From Cannabis sativa (taxonomy: Eukaryota; Streptophyta; Magnoliopsida; Rosales; Cannabaceae), in contig NC_083603.1 of assembly GCF_029168945.1 (NCBI RefSeq), positions 7,254,001 to 7,318,000 on the forward strand: a stretch of DNA of 64,000 nt, in the 5' to 3' direction. Below the pieces are notes generated by a model that saw only the letters and a program-made list of their open reading frames with translations, ran no database searches and was not told the DNA's origin. This document shows positions 24,890 through 37,295 of the stretch, in pieces (the first letter of the stretch is position 1; every line of letters begins with the position of its first letter). The translations under genes and the position numbers were made by a program.

Positions 24890-25830
24890 TTTAACTAATA
24901 ATTGACTATGAAGGATTGTACAAATGTGCACTCATCACGTATTAAAAATGTTCCAGTTCATGTGGTTTGTTCAATGTGTAACCATGGGGAGGAAACTATA
25001 TTTCAATTAGTTCCTTATTCTTTTGCAAAAGCTTGCTTGTTCTTCTATCAGCGATGGAAGCTTATTGGGAGCATATTTTCAAAGTTGTTTTGGTGGTTTG
25101 CTGCAGTGTGTTTCTACTGTAATTTAGCAGTTAGCAGCCATGATTGGTTGGGCGATTTGGAATGCGCGCAATGATGTAGTTTAAAGAGGAAAGTGTGCCA
25201 CAACTTCTAAAGTAGTGCTTTCAGCAAGATCAACTCTTAATCAATGGAAGGTTGCTCAATCTAAAAAACATGGTTTGTTATTTTTTCCTTCGGGATTGGA
25301 CACATGACTTGAGCATTGGACTAAACTGGTTTAAACAAGATTAATGTAAATGTCGATGGAGCTATTTTTGTTTCAGAAGGCTGGTATGGGGCTGGAGGTG
25401 TGGGCCGTGATTACCATGGTCAACTTATTGAGGCTTTTTCAATGAGTAAGTCTGGCTGTATTGATGCTGCCATCGCTAAGATCGTCGACATCAAGGAGAC
25501 TCTAAGTTGGATCAAGAGAAAGGGTTGGATGGAAGTACAACTTGAAACTGATTGTGTGGTTGCTGTCCAAGCTTTGCATAGCTCAATCTATATGCTGTCA
25601 TTCTTTGGTCTTTTGGTTCATGATTGTAAGTTTATCTTAACTTCTTTAAAGTCTCTTGAGATTCATTTTGTTAAACATTTTGTAATCAAAGTTGCGCATA
25701 GTGTCCCTCGTAACTTTTGTTTCTATTTAGTTTGCATTTTTACTGAGAGTAATGCTCCAACTAAATTATCATCTATTGTAATGGTTGAAGCTACTTTCTA
25801 ATAAAGTTTCCATTTCAATTAAAAAAAAAT
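24890..25830 (+). pseudogene. LINE 3' end: zf-RVT and RNase H-like (RVT_3) remnant
   Basis: First comes a Cys/His segment with VCSMCNHGEETIFQL (about 24975), as in the zinc-binding domain after plant LINE RTs. A frameshifted linker with IGWAIWNARND (other frame, about 25140) follows. Then comes an RNase H-like domain: NVDGA near 25345, GVGRDYHGQLIEAFS near 25395, LETDC near 25545, ending at the stop 25799-25801. A_n-rich sequence follows (25820 on), consistent with a LINE tail. The RT proper is absent (5' truncation), and frameshifts break the frame. An RVT_3 domain appended to a LINE is normal for plants, so this is not a host RNase H gene. Confidence 0.82.
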
Positions 25831-28480
25831 AATAAATAAAAATTTCTTCATAAATAAACTTAAGTTTCGTAATAATTTTGTAATAAATATTTAAAATAAG
25901 TTTTATCTAATTTGGTGTATGATTTCCAGAAACTTGAGTATTTATCATTCCTATGTTGATTAAAAATTAATTATAAAATAAATTTAGCATTTCATTAATT
26001 AAAAATTATACTAAATCATGAATAAATATTTTAGATATCTAATTCAATAAAGAACTCAAAATATAATGTTAAAAACTAAAAATCAAATTTCATATATTCT
26101 TATATTAGTTTTTTCTTTATTTATTTACAAACAATATAAGAAAAACCATACTAAAAAAATTATAAAATAGCATCATACAAAGGATAAAAAATAAAATTAT
26201 GTATATGAAAAAAAAAGACTAAATCATATTAAATAATTGTTATGTTAATTAAATAATTAAAATTATTTTTTGGTATGTAATTATATAATATAATTACACT
26301 TAATTCTGATGGGGTAGGAGAATTGAAGAGAGTAATTGAGACCTCCCAATTATCTCAAATTACATAGTTATTGTGTCTGTGTAATTATGTGGCCAGACAA
26401 ATATGCTAAACTGTGTAATTATCTCCAATCAGGACTGATTCTAGGCATAGGTAGACTAGACTCGTACTTAGGACCAACACTTTTCGGGAATCTAAAATAA
26501 AAGATAAAATGACCTATTAAGTTTTTATTTAAGTAAAATTAAATGTATTATAAATAATAAATATTCATAATTTGATTGATTAGGGTACATGATACATTAC
26601 ACAATCCTAAGGATTCTTAGGGTCGACCCTAAGGTAATGAAATAAAATAGAATGGAAAGGAAACAATTTTCATTTAATTCTTTGTTTGGTTGCATTTTAA
26701 AGTATTGGAATGACATTCCAATGGAATGCTTTTCTATTATTTTGGTGGGATGACTATTCCATTTGAAAAAGGAAGAAAAAATTATTTCAATGTAACAAGA
26801 GAAAAAATTTAATGATTTTTTATCAATTTTTTTTTATGTATTTTAAATTTTATTCCATTCCATCCTTATTTTTATTCCTATTTTTATTCTTATTTCTATA
26901 TTTTAATTCCTCCTAATCAAATGCCATCTAAATGAAATGAATTGTAGGTCAAGTAAAAAAAAGTAATCAATTTAATTTATTTTAAGGAAAAATAACAAAA
27001 TTAACAATAACATTTAAGTAATTCTTTTGTAAGGTATTTTAAGAGAAATTTAATTGCATTGAGGTAGAAAAAGAAAAAGTTCATTGTTAGTCAACTCGGG
27101 GCGGCTACATGACTTGCTACACAATATTTATTTTAAGGACATAATATTCTTTTTTCTATGTTTAATTTTAAAAATAAATAATTTTTTTTTGTTAAATATA
27201 TATATATCTATATTTTTGATAAAAAGAATAAAAAATAAAATTTTATTAAATATATTTTAAGTTGTCTTTGGTGTTGTATGCTTTTTCCCTCCTTGTGATT
27301 TGACTCTATAAAGAATAAAAATTAAAATGGGATATTTTTATAAATTTTTAGAGTGTAAATAATTTTTTTTTTTAAAGATATTTTATTTTAATAATTTTTA
27401 TTTTATATAAAATTTATATTTTTAACTATATTAAGTTTTTTTTTTAATTTTTTTCTTCCAATTCACATTTTAAAAAATATACCTATTAAACAAAGTATAT
27501 TTTAAATATTATAACAAAAAAATTAAAATAAAAAATTATATGAAATTTTCTTAAAAAAAATAAAATAAATATATACATGAGTTGGAAAGAATTATGAAAA
27601 TGAAATCAAAATAAGTATTGAAATTAACATAAAATAATGTGAGAAAAAAAATTATTAAGGGTAATTTTTAAAAACTATTAAAGTTTATATCTATTTTTTT
27701 AATAAAATAGTGTATTTATCATTTTATAGAGTGTAAATAGAACTCCCATTTAAGGAAGAGAAATGTTAAATGACATCAGTGATTACCCCTCCTATGTATT
27801 AATATCGCTATTAGTCATATAAGTATGAGATCTCATATAATTTAATATAATAGTTTTTAGGAAATATCGCTAGCCAATCGCAACGCGACATGTCTAGGTA
27901 CTATTAGTGTCTAATAGCAATGCTCTTCAAGGAAAGATAGTGATTAGTCATAGTTTGCCACGTGGTGAAATCAGTTTTACCTATGGATAAGTTCTCAGTA
28001 TTAACGAGTATCGAGGTGCCATGTATTTCGGTTGTAGATATTGAGTTTCACGTTGGCCACACTAGATTTCCGCTTCCCAAATTTAACTTTCATGTAGGAC
28101 GAATTTAGGTTGAATTTCTATAAAATTTGACCAAAGGACACTGTTAAATTATTACACTGAAATAAAAAAAAAAAATAACAATGAAAAAAGCTTTAATTTA
28201 TTTGTCTATTTATTGTTCGTAATGTTAACCAATTAGATTTCATCACGTTGAGTAGCCGACAAAATGAATTTACACAAATACCCTTAATCATTTTTCAAAA
28301 TGACAAGATTATCCAATAACAGTATGACGTGTCATGATATAAATGGTATTATTATGTAAATAATAGAAGAATATTCAGAACCCTTCTATTCAGTGCGTTT
28401 ATCTGTTTTTATTTTTACTTTGTTATTTTATCAAAAATATTAAATTAATTAATTTTATTTATTTATTTATTTTGAATTAG
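25831..28480. other. AT-rich intergenic DNA upstream of the CCCH gene
   Basis: No ORF or RNA gene is supportable in 2.65 kb. Sequences at 26420-26640 (TTCTAGGCATAGGTAGACTAG...GGGTCGACCCTAAG) and 26690-26930 look like decayed MITEs, but ends and duplications could not be fixed. The last few hundred bases should hold the promoter of the CCCH gene; no certain TATA box was identified. Confidence 0.55.
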
Positions 28481-28499
28481 AAAAGAGAGAGAGAACATA

Positions 28500-29975
28500 G
28501 GAATTGGGGATGGAAGGAGAAGAAGAACAAAAACCCAAAGCTTTCTTTTTCGACTGTCTCTCTCTCTCTCTTACTCATTCAAACAAAGAAAATTTTCTCG
28601 GAATCCAAACACTCCGCTCAACACTTGAAACCTCTTAGATCTGTCCGTCACTATCACAGTGTGCCTCAATGGCGCTTGCTACTGCTTCGCTTTCTTAGCT
28701 GCAGGATTTGGTAAGATTCGTTTTGATCAGAACCAAACCCTATATATATATACAAATACTTATATATAGCCATATATATACGAACACTTAGATCGCTTCC
28801 TTTCTTTCTGTCTACTTTTGATCTTCGACACGATTCTTCTCTGTGAGAAGTTTGTTTGGTTTTGATTAAATGGATAAAAATATTAGTATCGCAATTGGTT
28901 TTGCCTAAAATAGGTATGCGATAAGGCTTGGAGTTGGATTATACTAATGTCTGATCCTTACACTCTTCTCTTGCTTTGGTATTGGTATAAGTATATATTT
29001 GTTAAATCTTTACTTGTTGTTTGACTCTTGATTGAAACTTTGTTGACGCTATCATTTCTTTAAAAAAAAAAAAGAAAAAGAAAAAAAATTCTTCTGTTTT
29101 TTTTTCCGTTTTCATTTTTAATATCAGCACTTCACTTCTGATTTTTTTTTTAGGTGAATGATCGTTATTTCGATCATTATGTTTTCTTCTCCATCAACTA
29201 TTGAAGTATGTTTTTATATATTTTGTTTTTGCTGAAAAAAGATATTTAAAGTACAGAGTTAGCTTTTTTTGCCTTCTGTTATTTCTACTTTGGTCTTGTG
29301 CCTCTTAGATCGCGTTTGGTTTGTTCCATTTCTATTGTTATGGTCGACAAATTTTCAACAAGTCTTCTTCTGTTCTTTTTTTTTTTTTAAAAAAAAAAAA
29401 ATTGAATTGGGGGGCGAGGTTGCTGAGACTTTTCCTAGAATCGCTGTATTCAGAACTTTGTTTTTTTTATTTTTTTTTATTTTCGATCTTCCTAGAAATT
29501 GTGCGCCGCCGAACGATCATGTGATAGTATAACAGTATAACATTGAACGTTCCATACCCATTTTTTAGATTATTTTCTTCTTTTGAAAAAACATAGCGAA
29601 CAAAGAGGGAAATCATTTGAATTGTTTAAAATCATGTTAAGTTGAATAAAAGTGAAGGCTCTAAGTATAAATTAATCGAAAACTTGGTAAACTTTGCTTC
29701 TTTTGAGTCTTCGAGAGTTCACGATAATATATCTATGTATATTAAACTAGTATTTGATAGCGTATCATCTTTATTCGACTGTTTTATTTGTTTCTTATTG
29801 ATGCTCTGAATCTTTGTTTCTGTTAAATTATGATCTAGGGAGGTTTCTATTTTGAGCAATCATTCAGAAATAAAAGCTGTTTTTACTCCATATGTATATT
29901 GGCCTCTTTCCAAATGGTGATTTAATACTTCTTTTTTGATTTCAAATTCCAGCTGGCTTTTCGGCCAATAAAAGC
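28500..29975 (+). promoter_or_regulatory. 5' leader of the CCCH gene with a 1.24-kb intron and two uORFs
   Basis: A CT-rich leader exon (TCTCTCTCTC at 28556-28571) ends at 28710. The GTAAGA donor at 28711 and the TTCCAG acceptor at 29951-29952 bound an intron of about 1242 bp; exon 2 then runs into the ATG at 29976. The leader exon holds two upstream ORFs if transcription starts early enough: 28510-28638 (42 codons, MEGEEEQKPK...) and 28669-28698 (MALATASLS). Long leader introns and uORFs are common in stress-regulated plant genes. The splice sites are predictions from consensus. Confidence 0.7.
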
Positions 29976-32153
29976 ATGTGCTGTGGATCAGAAAAACTGA
30001 AGCCTATATCATCTTCAACCCCATCTCCTATTTCTATAATTGAAAGTAGAGTCACCAACATAGCCATGAATCACTTGACTATTCAAACCGAAGATACTTT
30101 TGCCAGTTTGCTTGAGCTAGCTGCTAACAATGACATTGATGGATTCAAAAGATCAATTGAGCGCGACCCTTCCAGTGTTGATGAGCCTGGTCTCTGGTAT
30201 GGTCGTCAAAAAGGCTCAAAGGTGATGGTTAATGAACAGAGAACCCCTTTGATGGTTGCAGCCACTTACGGTAGCATTGACGTTGTCCAATTGATTCTTT
30301 CGTTGTCTGTTGCTGATGTTAATTTTCACTGTGGTCTTGATCGAAGTACTGCACTTCACTGTGCTGCATCTGGTGGGGCTAAAAATGCTGTTGATGTTGT
30401 AAAACTGCTTTTAGCAGCTGGTGCTGATCCAAATTTGGTTGATGGCAATGGTCATTTTCCTCTTGATGTTATAGTTGTTCATCCTAAGCTGCAAGATGTC
30501 AAATTGGCACTTGAAGAGCTCCTTAAGACTAATGGTTCTGCTATTGAACACACTCTAACAGTTTCAACTAGAACTGTGAATTCAAGATCTCCTACTCTTT
30601 CTTCATCTTCAGAAAACGGGTCTCCTTTGGGTCAAGATTTTAATTCTTCACCATCGAGGTCTAAGTTTATTGATTTTCCTGTTTCCGAGAAGAAAGAATA
30701 TCCTGTTGATCCGTCTCTTCCAGATATCAAGAACAGCATCTATTCAACGGACGAGTTTCGAATGTACTCATTCAAGGTCCGGCCGTGTTCTCGTGCATAC
30801 TCTCATGATTGGACTGAATGTCCTTTTGTCCATCCAGGTGAAAATGCACGGAGAAGGGATCCCAGGAAGTTCCATTACAGTTGTGTTCCTTGTCCTGAAT
30901 TTCGAAAAGGAGCTTGCAGACGTGGGGACATGTGTGAGTATGCTCATGGCGTGTTTGAGTGCTGGTTACACCCAGCTCAGTATCGAACCCGCCTTTGCAA
31001 AGATGGAACAAGCTGTGCAAGGAGAGTCTGCTTCTTTGCCCATACTCCTGAAGAACTCAGACCATTGTACGTCTCTACTGGTTCTGCTGTTCCTTCTCCT
31101 CGCACAGGCACTTCTGGAGCTGCTGCCATGGATTTTGCTGCAGCAATGAACATGTTACCTGGCTCTCCATCATCTATGTCTGTCATGTCTCCTTCACCAT
31201 TCACCCCACCAATATCGCCTTCTGGTAATGGTATGTCCCATGCCTCTGGTGGCTGGCCCCAACCAAATGTACCTGCATTGCATCTCCCAGGCAGCAATCT
31301 TCAGTCCAGTCGCTTGAGATCTTCCCTTAATGCAAGAGACATTCCAACAGAAAGCTTTGATTTACTGTCAGATTTCGATATGCAGCAGCAACATCAACTC
31401 CTTAATGAGTTATCTTGTCTCTCACAACCATCTTTTAGTTCTAATTCTTTGAATCGTTCCGGGCGGATGAAGACACTAACACCCTCGAATCTAGATGATC
31501 TCTTCTCGGCTGAGAGCTCGTCACCTAGGTACTCTGATCAAGGCTTGCCATCGGCTGTTTTCTCACCGACTCACAAATCAGCAGTTATCAATCAATTTCA
31601 GCAGCAGCAGACTATGCTTTCTCCAATCAACACAAATTTCTCCCCCAAAAATGATCACCCTCTCATGCATCAGTCTTCATTTGGTGCCCCCTCATCTGGG
31701 AGGATGTCTCCACGAAATATGGAGCCTATTTCACCAATGGGCTCTCGGGTTTCCATGTTAGCTCAGCGAGACAAGCAGCAATTCCGCAGTCTCAGCTCAC
31801 GAGAACTGGGCTCCAATTCTGCTTCCACTGTTGGTTCCCCTGTAAATTCTTGGTCAAAATGGGGATCCTCCAATGGAAAACCGGATTGGGCAGTTAGCAC
31901 CGATGAGCTAGGCAAGCATCGCAGGTCCTCCTCATTTGAGCTAGGGAACAATGGAGAAGAACCGGACCTATCATGGGTTCAATCACTAGTGAAAGAATCT
32001 CCAACCGAAATGAAAGAAAAGTCAAAGGCTCCAATTTCAGGTGTTTCGGCCAATAACACGTCCTCCAACGAAACGGAGGGAGTCGATCATGCCGTGCTGG
32101 GAGCATGGCTTGAACAAATGCAGCTCGATCATCTCGTGGCTCAGCAAAACTGA
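29976..32153 (+). CDS. C3H30: Ankyrin-repeat tandem CCCH zinc-finger protein (AtC3H30/OXS2-like)
   Basis: 725 aa in one exon. The N-terminus has [20 protein letters not shown] (about residues 29-48), then ankyrin repeats (about 88-170: [22 protein letters not shown]). The plant RR-TZF module spans about 266-355: an arginine-rich C-X5-H-X4-C-X3-H, then C-X7-C-X5-C-X3-H-X16-C-X5-C-X4-C-X3-H, all ligands present. A Ser/Pro/Gln-rich C-terminus carries [16 protein letters not shown] and [12 protein letters not shown], ending [16 protein letters not shown]. This order and length fit the AtC3H30 (TZF7, OXS2)/AtC3H56 group, RNA-binding and transcriptional regulators of stress tolerance that shuttle between cytoplasm and nucleus. 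The leucine-rich tail may be an export or interaction motif (inference). The start is chosen because MCCGSEKL is typical of the group. Intact. Confidence 0.96.
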   Translation: MCCGSEKLKPISSSTPSPISIIESRVTNIAMNHLTIQTEDTFASLLELAANNDIDGFKRSIERDPSSVDEPGLWYGRQKGSKVMVNEQRTPLMVAATYGSIDVVQLILSLSVADVNFHCGLDRSTALHCAASGGAKNAVDVVKLLLAAGADPNLVDGNGHFPLDVIVVHPKLQDVKLALEELLKTNGSAIEHTLTVSTRTVNSRSPTLSSSSENGSPLGQDFNSSPSRSKFIDFPVSEKKEYPVDPSLPDIKNSIYSTDEFRMYSFKVRPCSRAYSHDWTECPFVHPGENARRRDPRKFHYSCVPCPEFRKGACRRGDMCEYAHGVFECWLHPAQYRTRLCKDGTSCARRVCFFAHTPEELRPLYVSTGSAVPSPRTGTSGAAAMDFAAAMNMLPGSPSSMSVMSPSPFTPPISPSGNGMSHASGGWPQPNVPALHLPGSNLQSSRLRSSLNARDIPTESFDLLSDFDMQQQHQLLNELSCLSQPSFSSNSLNRSGRMKTLTPSNLDDLFSAESSSPRYSDQGLPSAVFSPTHKSAVINQFQQQQTMLSPINTNFSPKNDHPLMHQSSFGAPSSGRMSPRNMEPISPMGSRVSMLAQRDKQQFRSLSSRELGSNSASTVGSPVNSWSKWGSSNGKPDWAVSTDELGKHRRSSSFELGNNGEEPDLSWVQSLVKESPTEMKEKSKAPISGVSANNTSSNETEGVDHAVLGAWLEQMQLDHLVAQQN

Positions 32154-32960
32154 AAAAAGTTTCAGCAAGAGCCCTGAGAGGTAGTTAACAACAACAGAAA
32201 GGTTTTGGTACATAACATAATGCCTTTTTTTCAGATTTTTGTTGGCGGGATTGGGTGTGGAGAAAAGGTAACTACAGTAAGTAACAACAAGGAAGAAGAA
32301 ACCAAATGGAGGAGAGAAACTAAAACTCCTCCCAAGAAGAAATTCGTTTTCACCATTTATTGTTTACCACATAACTAGAAAAAGGGTAAGAACACATCTG
32401 GGTTATATACTCTAGAAGTGAAAAAAAAAAAGAAAGAAGAAGGGTCTCTTTTAGGAATTATATGATTTGTCATATTTTTTTTCATCTATGATGTCAAAAC
32501 TGAAAATGTTATATGCTTGTTCCATCATTTTCTTTCCCCTTTATTATTAATATTCATTGGCTCCTTTGGTTAAATCATTTAGGAGGGTGTCATCATTATA
32601 TCATTATCCTCTCTTATAGTCCATTTTTGGGGATTAGAAAGGATTTTGCTCCAAATATCTTTTCCTTATGTAATTTTTTAGAAATATAATATGTAACTGT
32701 GCTGGTTACTTTGGGGTTACAAAGGAGGGAGATAGAGAGATATTGTGATTCCCTTTCTTGTGTAACATTCAATTTTATTACTTTTGGTATTTTAATATAC
32801 CTTTATTTATTATTAGTATTATTATTAAAAACTTCATCTCTTAGTGACTGCAGAAATATTATTCTTATTGGATTGATTATATTCCATGGATCTGATTCTT
32901 TTTGATTTAATTTATTGTGTCTTGGAGTATGAGTTCTTGTTCTTCGAAGAATAAATCATA
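32154..32960 (+). other. 3' UTR region of the CCCH gene
   Basis: Non-coding, T-rich sequence after the stop. An AATAAA hexamer lies at 32950-32955; nearer AT-rich signals could also serve, so the real 3' end is unknown. Confidence 0.5.
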
Positions 32961-34517
32961 GACTTGAAAATCAAAAGATATTGTACTGTGTTGTTTTGTT
33001 CTTCTATTTCTTGCCTTAATATTCACGTTAAGACTTAGTGAGAGAATCATTCTTAGGACACTAACTAAATCTTAATTGAAATTTTGTTTTTGAGTTGAGA
33101 AAAAAGAAAAATGTGATTGGAAACCTTTCGGTGCATAGGTAATTGGAAATGATTCCTTTTTTATTGTCACTTGTTTTATTTACATGTAAAGAATGGAATT
33201 GAAATTGACATGTTTTCTTGTCTTTTCTACCTTTTTCTTGTTGTAAAGTGGAGTTAAAACTGTTGTGTTTTCTCATGTTTTAGTTTACGTAAGAATTAGG
33301 GTAATCTATGGTGGTTAGAACAAAAAAAGAGCTTTGATTTTGACATTTTTTTATTAGTGTAATCCTCTTAGTTAAGTATGCTTTTTTTGTTAAAAAGGGT
33401 TTAAGGAAAACAACTTTCTACCATATCATCTATCACCATGCATAGCAATGTGCACTTATTATTATTTTTTATTCTCCTAATTGTCCACTCAAATGAATTG
33501 GGAAAATATTAATTGATCTCCACCTCCACACAACACCAAGGAAATAACTAAAATAATATAAGAACATTTTTATTTTTCTATTTGCCACTTGTGCTTATTT
33601 ATTTTTCTTATTGGTAACATATCCCACTATCTATAATATGTCCCATAAACAAAGACAAATGGAGGAAAAAAGCATAGAGATTTTGATGGGGTTTATATTG
33701 GTTTTTGTTGTAAAAGACATAGCTTAATTACTTTGAAATTGTATGTCTTCAAAATTCACTTCATTCCCTAAAGTCATGGAGTAAGTAGGTTGTGTATCTA
33801 AGGATAATTTATTTAACAACCAAAATTCAAGTGGGTAGAATGTTATAGGTATTGGTAGGTTCAAAATTACTAAATAGGGACATTTGGGAATTTTAATTAG
33901 GTAGACGAGTTGCATTATGTGCCTACAAATTCTACATATATAGTAGTTTAGACAAAAGATTAGTTGCATAATTTGTTTTTTGAGCTAAAAGTCTTATATG
34001 CTAATTTGGGTATTATTGCCAACAAACAAACAACTGTAGTGGAAACCAGTCATGGACAAGCATCACAAAATATGTGAATTGGGAATTAATGCTTGAAAAA
34101 AGAAAATAAGATGTTCTTGTCATTAGTTGCTAAACTAAGCATAATTATTTGGAGACATTATTTAATACATAATACTATGCTACTATAACAAGGTTACTAG
34201 ATTCACTCAAAAGCCAAGAGAGAGAGAGAAAGAAGGGGGTAAAGGGTTGTGGTAGTTTAGCTGTAACCAAACCAAAAAGACAAATAACAAAGGACACCCT
34301 ATAATGTAAGAGGTAGAGAGGAAGAGTTGGTTAGTTTTAAGAAAACCAACAAATGAGGAAATTTACAACACATTTTTAGCTTTAGGTTTTTGGGTGACTA
34401 AAAGTACCATTTGGAATTCATACTACTTGATTCCGCATAGGATTGACCTCATAGGATTGACCTTAAGCTTAGGCGGACTAGATTTGTGTATAGAACTTCT
34501 ACTGAAAATGCGTATAA
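32961..34517. other. Intergenic DNA, no gene seen
   Basis: AT-rich with no supportable ORF. A GA tract (34208-34228) precedes a purine-rich stretch. ORFs on the minus strand here (33061-33276, 33724-33969) show no domain and are rejected. Confidence 0.55.
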
Positions 34518-35019
34518 TTTTTTTTAAAATTTTTGGCAGTTAAACTCTCCCAATTATTGTTTCACTTATACTTATCTTTCAAACTCAAATTTTGGCAGTA
34601 AAACTTTCAAAACTACTGAACTGTTAGCAAATTTAAGGTATTACATTGTTAACTGCCACCATAGACTGCTTATGTGTACACTCTTGTACACGTGATACAT
34701 TTATATTGGAACATAATATTATTATTTTAAAATTAAACAAAATTATAAAAATAAAAAAAAAATATTTAAAAAATAAAAAAAATTATAAATTTTGAAATAA
34801 ATTAATTTATATAATTTTTAAATAACAATGTTAGGTGTATCAATGTGCCACATATACAAAAGTGTACACATACGCAGTTTATGTTGACAGTTAACTGTGA
34901 AAATTAGATGACACCTTAAATTTGTTAAAGTTTTGAGAGTTTTACCATTAAAATTTGAGCTTGAAAAATTAAATGTAAAAAGAATAATAGTTAAAAGAGG
35001 TTTAGCTGAATTTTTTTTT
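34518..35019. mobile_element. ~500-bp MITE with long inverted repeats
   Basis: The left arm (TTTTTGGCAGTTAAACTCTC, CTCAAATTTTGGCAGTAAAAC, ACTGCTTATGTGTACACT) pairs imperfectly with the right arm (AGTGTACACATACGCAGT, GTTTTACCATTAAAATTTGAG, AGAGGTTTAGCTGAA). Arms are about 170 bp with an AT-rich centre. The edges sit in T/A runs, so the target duplication cannot be read. It is most like MULE-type foldback elements. Confidence 0.7.
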
Positions 35020-35984
35020 TAATTATCATTTTACATGTAAAAATTAATTTTTGTATGGAGTTCTAACAATTAATGGATGCAATATCATTTAATATAATAT
35101 TGTGAAACATCATAATTTTTTAAATCATATTGGGTGACAAAAATTATCAACTCATAAAAGATAGTCCACAACCATTGCATTATGATATGATTAATAACTC
35201 TATTGATTGAATGAAAATAAGTTGCCCATTTCTTCTTAGAAGTTTTTATTATTTATTTTTAGTAGGATATGGGTTGTTGTTATGCAATTATTGTTATTTG
35301 ACCCTATCAAACCCACTATGTTTCCCTCTAGGGAGGCTATTTTCATGTTAAGAGGACTTGGGTCCTTGGAGAGTCACACAGTTCCCTTTTTTCAGATCAG
35401 GATGCATTGCAATTATAGATTGTCTTTTTTCTTTTGTTTTTGATAGCTTATTTTGGGTTTATTTTTTTGTTCTTTCAAATTTATTAGGGAAATTTCAATT
35501 TTTGACCCTAATAATACAAGCCATTTCAAAATTTATACCCTTCCTTAATTTGTACAAATTTAGTCCATTAATTACATGAACTTCCCATTTTACCCTTTTT
35601 TAAAAAAAAAAAAAACTAAAATCTGAAAGTGGTATTTCTCTCTCTCTCTCTTCCCTCTTCCCTCTCTCTCGTGCACCACTCTCTCTCTCTAGGAAAAAAT
35701 TGAAAAATTTATGAAAAAATTTCCCTCTATCCGTCTCACTCTCTTTATTTGCTGTTGAATGGTTGTTTTCTCGGTGGGTGTTGGTGGAAAACCGAAGCAC
35801 AATACAACATCACTCAAGAATCTTACACCATTATAATGGGTAAGTTGTATTTTAAGCATTTTGTTTGACTTTATGTAGTTTAAAATTGTTATACGTATGT
35901 TTATTGTTGGAACTGCTGTTTTTTGGTCTGAAATTGTTGAGATCTGGCAGATCTGGTTTTCAGTCGATTTCTGGGTTTTCCAGT

Positions 35985-36240
35985 GTTATCGATGATATGT
36001 CGATGATATGTCGATGGTTTATCGATGATTACAAAGGAAAGGTCAGTGACGACCATTATCGACGTTATGTCGACATAATGTCGACATGTTGTCGACATCA
36101 TGCAACCCAACATGGGATTAACTATTTGTCGACATTTTGTCGACATGTTTGTCGACAGAATGTCGACAACAAGCATTTTTGTTTTTTTTTAAGAAGTTGT
36201 CGATATTTTGTCGACATCATGTCGACAAAATATCGATGCA
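35985..36240. repeat. TGTCGACA palindrome array, left part 1
   Basis: At least eight GTCGAC cores plus degenerate ATCGA(T/C) forms. Adjacent cores are spaced 11, 11 and 12 bp in the dense runs (about 36068-36096 and 36127-36168). They lie within the transposase leader intron. Confidence 0.9.
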
Positions 36241-36281
36241 ATGGAAAAGTACCGTGGATAAAACATAAACATAACATAACA

Positions 36282-36737
36282 TTAACAGAAAATAAAGTTC
36301 ATTAAAAATAACAAAAAAAAAACATAAAAAAAAAACAGAAAATAAAAGTTCATAAAAAAAAAAATAAACATTAAATAAAACTCACCACAAACCATAACAT
36401 AAGAAATTATTTTTTTTTTTAATTCTTTGGCTTGTGGGTGAGCCTTGCAATACTTGCATAATGTTCCAGGCTTCACCGGTTTACCGTTGAAGATGCCCAG
36501 TTTGCAACGACGGCATCCTTCGGGGAACCCAGGTGGTGGAGCCGGCCATACACCAGTTTTGCAAAATTCTCTTTCAAGTTGCATGAACCTGAACTCGTTA
36601 CCATTTCGTTCTCTTTCGAAAGCTCGAGCGACGTCCAAAACTTTCTGCATTGCAGGAGTAACTATGCCAACATCAGGCTCCTGCTTCAGCTCTTCAGGAG
36701 TTAGGATGGGGAATTTGCCGTTCTTTCTTGGGGCCAT
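36282..36737 (-). CDS. Small Cys-rich basic protein inside the transposase intron, unknown function
   Basis: ORF of 151 codons opening MAPRKNGKFPILTPEE. The first ~108 residues look protein-like: an acidic/hydrophobic segment, a charged helix (VLDVARAFERER), Pro-rich VWPAPPPGFPEG, then CRRC (C75, C78) and CKYC (C94, C97), a plausible zinc-binding pair of knuckles, and a basic end. Beyond KELKKK the frame enters an A-rich run and low-complexity Phe codons; a one-base shift in that run would end the protein there, so the true length is probably ~108-110 aa. A TATA box lies ~90 bp upstream. The ORF lies antisense within the 1.5-kb intron of the transposase and inside the MULE. No family was recognised. 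It could be an accessory protein of the element or a captured host fragment. Confidence 0.6.
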   Translation of the reverse strand: MAPRKNGKFPILTPEELKQEPDVGIVTPAMQKVLDVARAFERERNGNEFRFMQLEREFCKTGVWPAPPPGFPEGCRRCKLGIFNGKPVKPGTLCKYCKAHPQAKELKKKIISYVMVCGEFYLMFIFFFMNFYFLFFFYVFFLLFLMNFIFC

Positions 36738-36823
36738 ATTTCAAACTTAAGAGAATAAGAGAAATTTTTAAGAGTAAGAGATAGGTAGAATACAAGAGCA
36801 CTTATGAATAAGATTTCCCTTTG

Positions 36824-36833
36824 CTTTTATAGA
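36824..36833 (-). promoter_or_regulatory. TATA box for the intronic antisense ORF
   Basis: The minus strand reads CTATAAAAGC, about 87-96 bp upstream of the ATG at 36737. That spacing allows a start site and a ~60-nt leader. This is a prediction from sequence only. Confidence 0.5.
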
Positions 36834-36914
36834 GCAGTAAAAATGTTGGGAATGTATGAAAATTTAATGGTCATTAAATGCGTAACTGTACAGGGAAAAC
36901 GCATGAAATGGCGT

Positions 36915-37295
36915 ATTTGTCGACAGAATGTCGATACTATGTCGACATCATATCGACAACATGCCAATTTAGTGTCACTGCTAACACATTTGTCGACGAC
37001 ATGTCGACTTCATGTCGATATGTTGTCGATAGGACACGTGTCTGACATGCAACGTTTCAGTTGGGAAGGGTTGTTGGGAACGTAGGTAAAATTTATTAAC
37101 ATTAAATGTGCAACCGTTTTTAATTGTCGATTGAATGTCGATGGTATGTCGATATTATGTCGATGACGAGCATGGTTGTTGTTGTTGTCGATTGTATGTC
37201 GATAATATGTCGACACAATGTCGACAATCAGTGCCCTAATTTCTGATGTTGTGCTTCTCGACATTATGTCTATTGATATCGATGGGATGTCGATT
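36915..37295. repeat. TGTCGACA palindrome array, left part 2
   Basis: Second run of TGTCGA(C/T)A words, interrupted by spacer near 37030-37125, between the antisense ORF promoter and the splice acceptor at 37356. Many cores have decayed to TGTCGAT. Confidence 0.88.

Noticed and set aside
26420..26640. Possible MITE with AGGCATAGGTAGACTAG and GGGTCGACCC words
   Set aside because: Resembles repetitive text seen near 34.44 kb, but no inverted ends or target duplication could be established.
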